64,000 nt of DNA from Rhopalosiphum padi (lineage: Eukaryota; Arthropoda; Insecta; Hemiptera; Aphididae): positions 73,391,745 to 73,455,744 of the forward strand of contig NC_083599.1 in assembly GCF_020882245.1 (NCBI RefSeq), read 5' to 3'. The position numbers and the translations under genes were made by a program. Positions 13,846 through 25,861 of the stretch are shown in pieces (position 1 is the stretch's first letter; each line of letters starts with the position of its first letter). The notes under the pieces are model-generated. The model had not been told where the DNA came from. It worked only from the letters and a program-made list of their open reading frames with translations, and did not search any database.

Positions 13846-16800
13846 GAAAAAAGCAAGGTAAAATATTGTATTACTATAAGGATGTGTACCTATTGCATAT
13901 ATTATCCACTTCTGAAAATATGTCTTAGAATTTGATTTACATAATTTTTGAAAATTGTATTGGATATGAAAATAAAAATATAAGTAATAGTGAAATGTTT
14001 CAATTTTTATGGTTTATCATTTTCGAAAAATAAAAAAAAATGAACAATATTTCATCAACATTTAAATTTAAATGATATAAATTAGTTAGTGCAGATTTAC
14101 AATTAATTCTAATTTTTAGTTTTATTATGAAAAAATTACAACAAACCTAAAACCTTACATTATATTTTAAGACTTTTAGACCAATTATACATTCTTTTAT
14201 TGACATTAAAAAGTTAAATTTCAATAAATAGATCAAAACGAACTAAAAAATTTTCAAAATGTTTAAAATAATAATGTTATTTTATATGTTACCACCAAAG
14301 ATATAAATTAGACAATAACGTAAATGCCTAGCCAGTATTATAAATTCCTAACATCAGTAGACGAGATTGTCAATACCTAGGCGTTATTAACAATGATCTT
14401 TTAACATTTTCCTATGTTGTAGAAATCAAATATTTTGGTAAACACCTTTACTAATATGACTAAAAAATTACTTTAATGTCTAATACTGTTAGAAAATGTT
14501 GATAATTTAATTTAACAAATATTTTAAGTTGGTCAGTAATATAAAAATATAAAATAAATTATACATAATTAATTATTATTTATTTTCACAATTTGATGTA
14601 TTGTGCGACACTTTGAATTACATATAACATTATTTTTTTACTAGCACATCCTGCACATCATCTATTGCTTTTTAACCAAAATACCGGTAATTAATTTATC
14701 ATTACTTATTAAATAACTCTAAATGCATCATTGTCTAAAAATGATGAGCATTAACATTATTTCTTAGTCAATATCGTATATTGTCTAATTTGAAAGGAAA
14801 TATTGTTATTTATTAGTCATTTATATTAATTCCTTTATTTACGCAGGTAACATAAAAATGTTTATATATAATATATAAAGTTAATTATTATATCTCAAAT
14901 AAATTTTTAGCGGGTACTGAAGTATCCCAATACGGACATCTAAGTCATCATTTGTTCAAACCTTTATGTCATCGAAATTTTACCAAATACGGACAATTTT
15001 AAAGTATTCCAAAAAATTGGGTCTATCAATAATCATCAAATTCTTGAACTCAACACGTTTAATAAATAACCAGAGTTTGTCTCTTAATCTTGATATATAT
15101 ATAGATTAAGTAATTTCAATTTAAATATTTCGTCATTGTATGTTTTTATCATATTCTCTAAACGAAATTGCATTATAATATGTCTCCATTATAAAAGATA
15201 TAGGAATCCACTATATCTTTAACCTTTGTTTCAGTCACCACAAGGACATAACTGTAAGAAGAGCTTAAAACTTATTTGAGATTTCACTAAACGCAACACG
15301 AAGCTCTTTATCTTAATCAGCTGTCTCCGTGCCTTTAATTTTCTTTAGTTTAATACTTACTAATCGAGTTTGGAGCTGTCATTTGGTATCCCTATCTATC
15401 TAATAACATAAACTAAATTAAGCCATTGTAAAATACATTTTTTGATTATAAGATATTCAAAATAAAGGACTTCAATTATTTAAAAAAAACTATTAATATT
15501 CTTATTAGTGGTCTGTTAGATTTTGAAATTCTTTTATAATTTCAAACATTTGTATATTTTTAATGTATGTATATTAAATAAATAATAATAAATAACTTCC
15601 ATTTCCACATTTTCACAATTTGACGAATTTGAACATTAAATGTCAAAATTGTAAATATGTATTTTTAACATATTAAATATATATAAGAATAACTTATGTA
15701 AGATCATGTATCAAATTTGAAATCTTTATGACTGAGCTAAAAAAACCTGTATCAAAACATTAAATTTTAAAATATCAAATTATATTATTCAAAAATATTA
15801 CGAAGAACCTTGTATTTCATTTTAAAAATGTTTACCCAGACTTCAGAGTAATTTTGTTCAACATTTAAACAAAAAAATACTTACGCATTTAGAGATAATT
15901 ATTTATGGGTATTTTGTTTTAATTATAAAGAAATAACAGAATTGATTTTATCAATAACTGGTTTTGCGTAAAAAAATCCCATTTTCTTTGTTTTGATTTC
16001 CCACATCTAAATTATTAAGAAAAAGTGTTCGGAATTTTAATCTTCTCCTCATCCTTGATTCAGAAAATATAATATTGAAGTTAGAGATATAAGATTAAAA
16101 AATGTCTTCATAAAATGCCTAATTACACATCATTGTTAAATCAATCCACTAGTATCGCTTTATTTAAAATTTAATAAAGTTCAGGTAAATTTAAATTATA
16201 AATTTTCCATTTTAACTAAGGAACTTAAGTGATACGTATAACTTAAGCACTTATACTCAGTTTATTCAAAATGTTTAATTTTGACAAATTTCTAGAAAAT
16301 CGTATACAAATTATATAATTTTTATATCGTTTTTATAATTTATTTTTCTATCGCATATAGTCTACCTTCAGTAATATAAAAAATGTATTACCGGTATTTA
16401 AATATAGTTAATTTGTTAAAGTTATAATTAAATATCAAATAATTGTTATTGTCAAATGAAAATTGTTGTCTCTGTTTATTCGCTTACAAAAAATAATTTT
16501 AATGAAATTTCACTACATCGCTAACATAACGTATACCTGCTAAAACATAGTAGATAAAATTGGTTTCGGAAGTCTTTACATAAGTCTCTGTTGACGATGT
16601 AGCTTAATATTCAATGCATTTTTCCAAGAATCATAATAGTATTTGGTATTTAGTATAATAAAATGAAATATATTTTTAAGCCCATATTCCATGAATTAGA
16701 CCATACTATATATAAGACCCAGAGTATCCCAATGTGGTTTGAATTTATAATATTATAAACTTATATACGCATGTGACTGACCTATTTTATTTATTTCCCC

Positions 16801-19557
16801 TTATTCAATTCTAGCTGACTATGCCAATGATAAAACATTTTTTTTTCACAATGACTGAATAGTTGCATCAGGAAACCTCTAAATTCAATTAAATTCAATA
16901 CAATATTGGTTTAAAAAATGTAGGGTCAAACCTAATCAAGAGATTCAATCCCTTTACACTGCATTTGCATCACATAGTATGATATTTAATTTAATGAGCT
17001 AAAAAGGAATTCTACAAATTCATAAATTGTTTTGTAAAAAACCTTTCCGTGAAAAAAAAAAACTACTTATTTGATTAAATGAGAATTCAAATTTATAGAC
17101 AACACCGATTACAATATTTTCTAAGTTCTTATTTTTTTTAGTTATTATTAATATAAAAACGTTATTTAAATTTGAAAAATACAAAAAATAACGAATTAAA
17201 AAAAAAAATTATTATTATTTTTATGTTTTAATGATGGAAAAAAAAAGCTCTATGGCATAATACATTGATTAGTGACCGCTTTAACGTGTAGTTATCTGGT
17301 TTCTTAACTATAACCGTAGCCTAAATGGTTTTTTTTTACAGCAACTATTTTTCTGTTTATCTTTTAATATTACGAAATAACTAACAACGGTTCTGTCATA
17401 AGGTCACCTCTATGTTAAGTTAATCATCCACTTAAACAATTACTTAATTCCAACTAATCTCTAAGCTGAGTTGTTAGACTTACATTACTTATATAGTTGA
17501 TTCATCAACTTGAATACACAAAATAAGATTTACAATTATTTAATTACCTATGCGATAAAATACAAATAAAACATTATATTTCATCAATTACAAATAATTA
17601 TGATTAATATCTAACTAAAACTTACAAAACGCAAACGTTTATACACAAACCATTTTAAACATACGACATACATTACTTAATAGTTATTATTAATATGAAA
17701 GTACGCATGATTTACCATCATTAAGAGTATTCTATTAAAATTAAATACTTTTCAATTCATAACATTCACTATTGAAAAAAATCTCAAATTCATACAATGT
17801 ATGTATCATACACAGCATTTTTAAAAACAAAACAGTTCCTAAAGTCTTAAAATTAATTTATATCTTTATAGTTTTTATCAGTGAAAATGTAAGCAAATCA
17901 TCTCTCGGGTCACTTAATAGTTAATATTAATATATATCATATACTATCTAATAAAAAAATTTAATCTTTTGATAGTTTAATGCAATAGAAATCGTTTTTA
18001 GAACACGCGAATCTTTTCTAGTCATGTTTTTTTCATGGGTTATCACCACTATGTCGTTGCATAAAATTTTACCGTTAAATACACCAGGTGTACCACGTAA
18101 GTTTTATAGTGGTTTGTGTATTTCATAATAAAGATTTTAGTCGTTCATGCTTTTACACAATATTAAAAATACATTGATAATATTATAGTTATATTATAGT
18201 GATAATATACTTATCTATTTTTACAATAATAAACCAAATCTAATATCACCGAAACACGTGTACTGGACATTTTGAACCAAAATAATAGGATTCTAGTGTA
18301 TGACGTGTCAAATTAAAACTGAAGAATTTAAAATAGTATTATTAAACAATATATATGTATTCCTCAAAAACTAACCATTATTTTCCGTCATTTACTTTAC
18401 TTTCTTTTATCAATTGGATCGTATTGCTAATTGATTATTTAGTAAAATTGGATACACTTAAACTATGGTAAATATAATTAATTTTTAACCGCACAAGTAA
18501 TATATAATAAGAAAAACCGTTTTGGATCACTATAAAACTAAAAAATAAATAATGTTATTTGTTTGAAAATGAAGAGTCCTATTTGTGTATTATTGCTATA
18601 TCATATTATGTACGACACAGTTTAGAGGAAATATGCATAAAATATAATTATCCAATACTACACAAGTTTTGTAACTTAAAGGTTTAACTATAATATTGTA
18701 AGTATGTACTTAATATAAATATTAAAGTTATATTTTTTTAATCGTATGATACAATAAATTATTACAAATTTAATTTTTAGTACGTGTATATCCTATGCGT
18801 GTATAAATAAATATTAACTTATAATTACTTAATATTTTTTTAACTAAATAATATTTTAATAAATAAAAACTATATTACATTACTGATGTTCCTCATCAAT
18901 TATTGTAATTATTAAAATACTTATTTAATACATTATTTAATATTGCGTGTGCTACTATCAAATTTTAATGAACAAATTGCGAAGTCAGAAGTATTTAATA
19001 ATTAATATTGTAAAAACATATAAAAATAGCAATTCAATTGCACAGTTATTACTCAATATTAAAGTGCCTTATGCTGATGACTCAAAAACTACAAAAACTA
19101 CTTTTAAAAAATAAAAAAATAAAAACCAATTGGATAAATAGGTGTTTTATAATATATTTTAAAGAATCCACAATGGTTTTTTTTTTTAAATTAATTATTG
19201 ATAATTCTAAGTATATAAAACATAGAATATTTAAATAACTTAAAAGTGTGTGATTTAAAAAAATGTATTATTTTATCAACAACATCTTTATAGAATTTTA
19301 AAAGTCAAATTTCTATGATTATAATTATTTTTTGTTTTAGTAATTAATTAATGAATATTTATTTTATAATTCAATTTTAAATTATTTTTTTACAGAAAAA
19401 TAATAACCCTCAGTATCATGGCGTTCAAATTTAATTTTTCTTCTTTTGGACCTTTGTATTACAATTTGGTTTTATAATAAATATTAAATAAAAATGACTA
19501 AATGTTAAAGGTTATATTATAATATGAGACTTAAGTTTATATATTGAGTAAATTATG

Positions 19558-20019
19558 TTAAATTAACTTGTTCAATTCGGTTGGTCGAAGAAACGTGACT
19601 ATATGACGTGATGGAGTTGGGCAGGTTTGGTCCGCGGATTTCAAAGGTCGAGTGTCGTTTGCGCCACCAATAGATACATTTAAGTACATATATAATTTAC
19701 TCCGGGATATACAAATATAACATGTATTTTGCGCCACGACAGAAAACGAAATGTAATATGTAATCTGTGTCAAACTTTTAACTTCAATTGTTGGCATTTC
19801 CCGGCAAATGAATTTACTAATATCGCATCAACTATTCGATAATACCAACGCACACCTAATCTAGTCTAATCTAATAAAAAAAAATATCGAATAATATTGA
19901 ACAGCAGTATCGTGATATTTACAGTTTGTTCGATATTAATCGAGTGTGCGTTCATATTTTACATTTTAAAATTGTATTGAAGTAATGGATAAAAATATTG
20001 GTAAAATTATAAAAAGTAC
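19558..20019. mobile_element. Probable 5' flank of the FLYWCH/MULE relic
   Basis: This is a GC-richer island in AT-rich surroundings with the direct repeat TTTGCGCCAC at about 19659 and 19729. An ORF on the minus strand (79 codons) has no recognisable features. Position immediately before the degraded FLYWCH-type coding sequence suggests the untranslated or terminal part of the same element. Paired inverted ends were not found. Confidence 0.3.
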
Positions 20020-20560
20020 CAATTAAAAATTTGTTATTATTTGCAAATTTTACGTATAAAAAAGTTAATAAATCTTAATATTGTTCAATACGTGGCGTTG
20101 TACTGTCAGAACTTACATTGCGCATAAGTGTATAAATTATTAGACAATTGTTAAATTTGTAATTGAAAATAACGGAGACGATCAACTAAATGTCGACAGA
20201 AAAATATATTTAAACGGATGTAAGAGAAAAGTAATGGAAAATCTATATACTAAACCAAGTAAGATATTATTACCAACAGAAATTTTTGAAAATGTATCTA
20301 ATTTACAAACCATCATTAGGTACCGATGCTGATGTATGACTAGTTCGACAAAATATTCATAACACCCGTAGAAAAATAGTCCCCTGTGATTACCAAAAAC
20401 GTAAAGTCACAAAAGATAATCTCAATCATAAATATAAGTATGAACAAAGTGTGCCATTTCAAAGTATAAAATCATTAACAATGTCGAGGCCATGTAATGA
20501 CGATGTAATAGCATTTGCGATAAAAAAGTGTTTCGTGAAAAGACGCTAAAAGAAATAGTT
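20020..20560 (+). pseudogene. Degraded FLYWCH/MULE-type transposon protein
   Basis: Fragments in shifted frames read as a FLYWCH zinc-finger protein of the Mutator-like transposon type. They are an NTWRCTVRT segment near 20089-20115, a VIENNGDDQLNVDRKIYLNG block near 20160 where the usual H-N-H is replaced by N-N-G, KRKVMENLYTKPSKILLPTE following, then LVRQNIHNTRRKIVPC near 20340 after a frameshift and an in-frame stop, and a tail ending with KKCFVKRR near 20545. The loss of the finger histidines, several stops and frame changes mark it as dead. Family assignment rests on recalled motif patterns, not on an alignment. The flank at 19558-19800 is GC-richer, with TTTGCGCCAC twice, and may be its terminal region. 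Confidence 0.5.
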
Positions 20561-23290
20561 TTTATTTTGTGAATTTAAGATTCGTAATGTTTTTTGTTTT
20601 ATGCAAAAATGAACGCGAGCACCATTTGAATTTTAAAAAATATAATTATTTTATAATACCTTATAGGTATTATTACTTACTAAATCTATCATTCTGATAA
20701 CTATTAAATTAAACAGCTTTTTATTTTATTGTTTTTCTTTTTAAGACTAGTAAATTTAAATATATTAAGAGTGTCGTGTTTTGAATAGGTGTGCAATTTA
20801 AAATGTTATATTTGTTTTATTTAAGTATTTACAAATATGGTATTCATGGGGTAGGTTGGACTTCATTGATTTAAGATGGTTAAAAATCTAAGATTTTCAA
20901 TTAAGTGGTTTAGATTTAGAAGTACGTGTATATAATAGCTACCTATATATTTTAAAATATTATTAATGTTGTTATTGAAATCGTTTGTATAGTTCACAGT
21001 ATTTCAACACCTATATAAAATAAAATATTGTATTCAGCCGATTTAAAAATGTATTAAAACACAAAAAGATAGAATAAATATACATATTTTAAAAAGAACA
21101 ATATATTTATAAATAGTTGTTTTCATCGTTGATGGTTAAAATTATCACTATTTTATATATTATAATATTTGATATTTTTATATGAATATTTGAAATTATA
21201 TAGAAAAAATGTTAATAACAATAATAATTTATTATTATACAAAACAAAAATAAAATAAATGGAAAAATATTTAAATTTTCACCTGAACAGAATAATACTT
21301 CGTAGGTATGAGAATAATCCAAGTTATAACCTTAATAATTTTTTTTAAAGAAATAAATATAAATAAAAATTCAAAGACAACTTTGAAAGAGAAAAAAATG
21401 ATTTACTGTCTTTGAGGCGGATCAGTTATAACACCTTTTTGATATGCCTACTAATGCTCGACCATTACAAAAGACAGGTTTTTGAAAAGGATGATGCATA
21501 TCTTACTGGACATAAGCCTTCTCTGGTTTTTATAAAAATTGCGAGTAAATAAAAAAAAATAAAGAACAAACAGGCAAAGTAGAATTTAAAAAAAAAAATT
21601 AAAGGATAATAGAAACCGCACAGGCAAGCAGAGGATATTTTCCTTAATACGACTTAAAGAAAACTGTACAAAGATTATTGAGGACATTTTTATAAAAAAA
21701 AAATCAGTTCAATGAAGTAGACAGCTGTACAATAACCGACTAAAAGAAGCATATATTTATAAACAAGATGTACAATATTATAAAAAATAAAGGATAATGA
21801 AATAAATGGAAATAACCTAAGTACAAACGTCCGTTTCAAATAAAAGTGACATTGTTATTTAATGCCATATCCTGAATCCTCTGTTCTTTGTACATAACAC
21901 ATTATTATAAACTTATTATATTTTATTTTGTACGATTTTTGCAACTAAATTTATATCATTAATTAGCGGTGTGTGTTTTAGTACTTACTGCAGTGATTTA
22001 AATCAAATATTTTAAGTAATGCACTATTTTAAATCGTCTAAAATGTATAAGAATTCATATAGAAATGTTTAATATTATATTCAGTAAAATTTAAATACCA
22101 TAAATGTATATTTATTTTACCTAAGCAATATGGTGATTTTAATCAGTACCCACACTGAAAAGGCAGTAAAAAAAAAGGACAGTAAATAAATTCCTCCCAC
22201 AATATTTGGTTTTCATTTATGAGTATAGTTATTTGTGACCACAGAACATTCTATTGATAACATAAATTATTATTGAGATTCAGTCAAATATAAACAAAAG
22301 AAAAAAAGAAAAATGAAAATATAAACAAAAATCATTGAACAATATAAATAAAAAATACAAAAGTAATACTTTATATACATAGGTAAATATTGTGTAACAT
22401 TACTTTACTACCCGTAGTGATAAAGGTACAAAAATAACATACACATAAAATTGTATATATTATGTACGCATACAGTATATTTTTCATTTTTTATTTTACC
22501 CAGACCAAAAATAGTTTTAAATAGATATTGAAAGCCAGCTCCTCGTGGTGTCTTCCAGAATCCAGATAATCCTTAACTAACATTACAAATATAATTATTC
22601 GCACCAAACAATATTGTTGCGCAGCAGATGGTAACGCCGGGTTTACGTGCGTGGATTGACATCTCTTCCCTCTCTGTCTTGACCCTTCATTGTCGTAGGT
22701 TCCGGTTTTTTTTAGTTTTTTTTTTTCAAGATCGTTCTGTTTTTTATTAGCTAAAGGCTGATTTATTGTTCAAAAGCTCAAGTTTGCCTGATTTGTTACT
22801 TACTCGCTTAATCTACAAATGTACGGGTACTTATAAACCCTGTTAGTATGGAATTTACAGTGCGCCGTTCACAATTCGGCGAACGTTGAATCTATAATTC
22901 TCAGTTGCGTCGAAAGGGAAGTTGTCCAGAAAAACTGTTGTCGAGTTGCTGATATCGCGTTAGTAAAAATACTTTTAATTTGTTGTTGATTTTTTTTATA
23001 GTAATGTACCGTTTCATTGAATTAATATAATTTGTAAAATTGATTGAAATAGGTAATGTACTAAAAATTTCTGACCATTACGTGCAAATGAAAATATAAT
23101 TTTCAATTAAAAATCGCCAATTATTTTAATTCGTGAGATAAGCCCATAAATTAGTATAAGTGTTAGTCACAATTATTTTTAAATTGTTGATGATGTGGAA
23201 GTATTATTAGTCATTCGTTAAAATATAATTTTAACGTTATTCGATTTCGACCGAATCGAGAAAAAGATAACCTATGGTTAACATTAAAGA
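20561..23290. other. Intergenic, AT-rich, no gene seen
   Basis: Two modestly GC-richer patches (about 22530-22700 and 22850-22960) show no ORF, repeat end or RNA structure that I can identify. Confidence 0.5.
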
Positions 23291-23743
23291 GGGGTTGAGT
23301 CCAGTAGTGTAGTCAAGCGTGTCAAGGGCTTACGGCGTATAACAACTTCTTACAATTTTTTTAGTTGATACGTATACTTTTAAATTATAATATAATGTGG
23401 GGTGCGTATAAGTACTATACGGGTATACTTATTCTAGCAAAACACAATTTTGACCTTTTTTTCTATAAACGTCAAAAATAGCAAGAAAAAAATGTCTGTT
23501 ATCTCGTAGTTTAGAAGTTATGGTTATCTATGTTATCATGTTTACATTTTACATATCTATTTCAAATTGTATGGCATGGAAAATAGTTTAAAACGCCATT
23601 AGAATCTATAGCTGTTAGCAGCTAAACTGTGGTAATTTTATTTTCAATTCTCACATCTTGATAACTATGGTGTTGACCATTGACTTTTAAATTTTCATCA
23701 GTATTACAGACAGGAAGTATTAATGTAGGAGGAAATAAGTTTC

Positions 23744-23745
<2 letters not shown>

Positions 23746-23787
<42 letters not shown>
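23746..23787. repeat. (TA)n microsatellite, 21 units
   Basis: Perfect TA repeat of 42 bp. ORFs on both strands that read Tyr-Ile repeats here are artefacts of this tract. Confidence 0.97.
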
Positions 23788-23789
<2 letters not shown>

Positions 23790-23863
23790 TATGTTGCGCT
23801 TTCTTAATTGTATTCCAGTGTGTGCTTTCTCGATTTTCTTTATAATAATTGTCAACCCAAAAC

Positions 23864-24172
23864 ATGGAAATTGAAGCCAACAAAGTTGACGACAATGACG
23901 TTAAGATAAATAAAGAATTAAAATAATTGGATGTGCTAATTAAAACTTTACCAGATCTATTGCTGAATGCGAGAGAGGCTTTATTAATCTTATAAATTCA
24001 ATATGTTCCGATCTCAGATCTGAATTAACAATACAGAACATATCTAACCTCATGTTCATAAATATTAATGGACTACCAATCTCACAAAGGAATCCAGGAA
24101 TCCAACAAATTATGTAAAATCGTGGCAATTCAAATACAGGTCTGCTGATAATAACAGCATTTTAATACAGGT
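23864..24172 (+). pseudogene. Broken hAT transposase C-terminus (dimerisation region)
   Basis: Read in three successive frames, this stretch matches the pattern of the hAT C-terminal dimerisation domain as in ZNF862/KIAA1586-like transposon-derived proteins. First frame: MEIEANKVDDNDVKINKELK, a TAA stop at 23924, then LDVLIKTLP. Second frame, from 23953: SIAECERGFINLINSICSDL and onward through ISNLMFINING, the S-x-x-E-R-x-F and S-L-M-F hallmarks. Third frame, from 24108: NYVKSWQFKYRSADNNS. Two frameshifts and one stop make it non-functional. No N-terminal BED finger or catalytic core is visible upstream. A CAGTAGTGTAGTCAAG sequence at about 23311 resembles a hAT left end and may belong to the same relic, but I found no partner end. 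Confidence 0.72.
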
Positions 24173-24180
24173 CTCTAGAA

Positions 24181-25353
24181 GAAGAAAATCATATTTTGTC
24201 AGATACCTATTATTAACGTCGATATATATATATATATTAGGTCGTGTGTATATACGCAATTTTAGATTTTTTTAAATATTAAAATATTTAATATGTATAT
24301 ATTGTATATTATATTGTATATAATACATATATATTAAATAAAATATAACTAAGTATAAATTATTCTGAATGTTTTGTAATTTGCAGTATTGAGAATACGA
24401 CTCGTAATTTATTAAACTTATCATTTATGTGCAATAATTAATCTTATGTATCACGTACCTTTATATATTTAAAAATTGAAGAAGCAAAAAAAAACAACCT
24501 ATAGAACATATTATTTTCTTAGTCTAATAATTCGAACTATAAGATAATGTAAATTCCACAAATATTTTCATAAAAACCTTTAAAAGCTTAATAATTAAAT
24601 GATAGCCTCTACAGGACTTTCTATTTTAACTACAGGATTCAACACATTTTACTTAGAATTTAGGTTAAATTATTTTGTATTATACCTACATTATTTTTTC
24701 AAAAAAATTAACCAGTTAAGCTCATACACGCGTGCTCAATGTTTTTTTAATAATAATTGAGAATTGAAGATAACAAAACAGTATTAACACGTTGAATACA
24801 ATTCGTTAATTAATTTAAATCGATGACAGTTAACATGCAATTGTATTTATTGTTATATCACAAACGTACCTATACAGTCAACAATTTATAAATGTGTACC
24901 TACAGCTAATACAGCTTAAGCATAATTTTTTTCGATATTTTATAATAATATAATCTCATATTATTAATTTCGACATTTTATACAAATGATAATACTATAT
25001 ACATGTTGCCGCTCTCGCTAGTATGTACTATAATGACTTCGTGAGCATAATATTCGATATCAGTAAACATTTCGAACATATTGTCATTTTAAATTTGAAT
25101 ATTACTTATTGAAGCTATAAATGTGTTTTTTTTTCCTTTGTGGTCTTATGAATGTGATTGTTATTCACTATTTTGAGTATAAATGCTATGAAACTATAAT
25201 TTAATATTTCATGCAACAAACAAAATCTTTATCTAGATTGTACTTAAAAAAAAGTTTTTTTTAAATTTCTCACTAGATTATTAACAGAAAAGTTCAAAGA
25301 TAATAAGAATTTTTTTGAGCCTTTTAAATCTATGGTTAACTTTTTTTACAACG
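24181..25353. other. Intergenic, AT-rich, no gene seen
   Basis: Only simple AT tracts near 24222-24330. Confidence 0.5.
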
Positions 25354-25361
25354 ATCTAAGT

Positions 25362-25853
25362 CGGCGGTTCTCAACCTGTGCTCCAAAGTGTCCGAATGGC
25401 ATCTTAAATTACAATGTAGTCTCTAAATTAATAGATAAATGACACACGCCACGTAAATTCAGATAACATTATATATACTCCAGACTTCCTTAATCAAAAC
25501 AAAATACCGAAATCGTCCTGATATCCGTATTCAGTTGTCACAAATTGAACCAGACATTTTCGAACTTTCCAAAAATAAGCAACCACAAAAACGTCATTAG
25601 TTATTAGTTTTTCAGATTCATTTTTCACTTTTAAGGCAGTTTTTCTGTCTTGTAATATTTTGTTCTCTTTATTCGCAACTATAATGTTATTGTTATTTGT
25701 TTATAATATGTTCAATAAAATTATTGAAATTGGTAATTAATGAGAACTAGTGGTAATTTTAATCACAGTCTTCGTGGTTTTTACAAAAGAGCACAAATAG
25801 GTAAATTTTGTGGAACAAAAGGGCATTGACGGGAAAAAGGTTAGGAACCACAG
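25362..25853. mobile_element. hAT-type MITE of the GTGGTTC-end family
   Basis: This 492-bp element has ends CGGCGGTTCTCAACCT and, reverse-complemented, CTGTGGTTCCTAACCT (12 of 16 match). The flanks ATCTAAGT (25354-25361) and ATTTAAGG (25854-25861) agree at 6 of 8 positions, consistent with an old 8-bp duplication. No ORF of note. It shares its terminal motif with the element at 613-847, so both were probably moved by the same class of transposase. Confidence 0.65.
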
Positions 25854-25861
25854 ATTTAAGG

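Larger units (their letters stand above)
5581..19557. other. Long AT-rich intergenic tract, no gene seen
   Basis: Contains microsatellites, the paired units at 7.3 and 7.6 kb, a C-run at 13229-13241, and scattered short ORFs such as 10689-10886, 11665-11859 and 12547-12846 whose Ile/Tyr/Phe/Asn-rich composition is what AT-rich DNA produces by chance. A short inverted pair (CTACATCGCTAAC at about 16513 and GTTGACGATGTAG at about 16589) may be a tiny decayed element. Confidence 0.5.

Noticed and set aside
16510..16605. Short inverted pair CTACATCG/CGATGTAG
   Set aside because: Only about 11 matched bases and no flanking target duplication; not enough to call an element.
19038..19238. 66-codon ORF with a Lys-rich middle followed by a tryptophan, vaguely like a Harbinger transposase start
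   Set aside because: The match is too loose and nothing downstream continues it.
23680..23895. ORFs on both strands reading Tyr-Ile repeats
   Set aside because: They are translations of the (TA)21 microsatellite.
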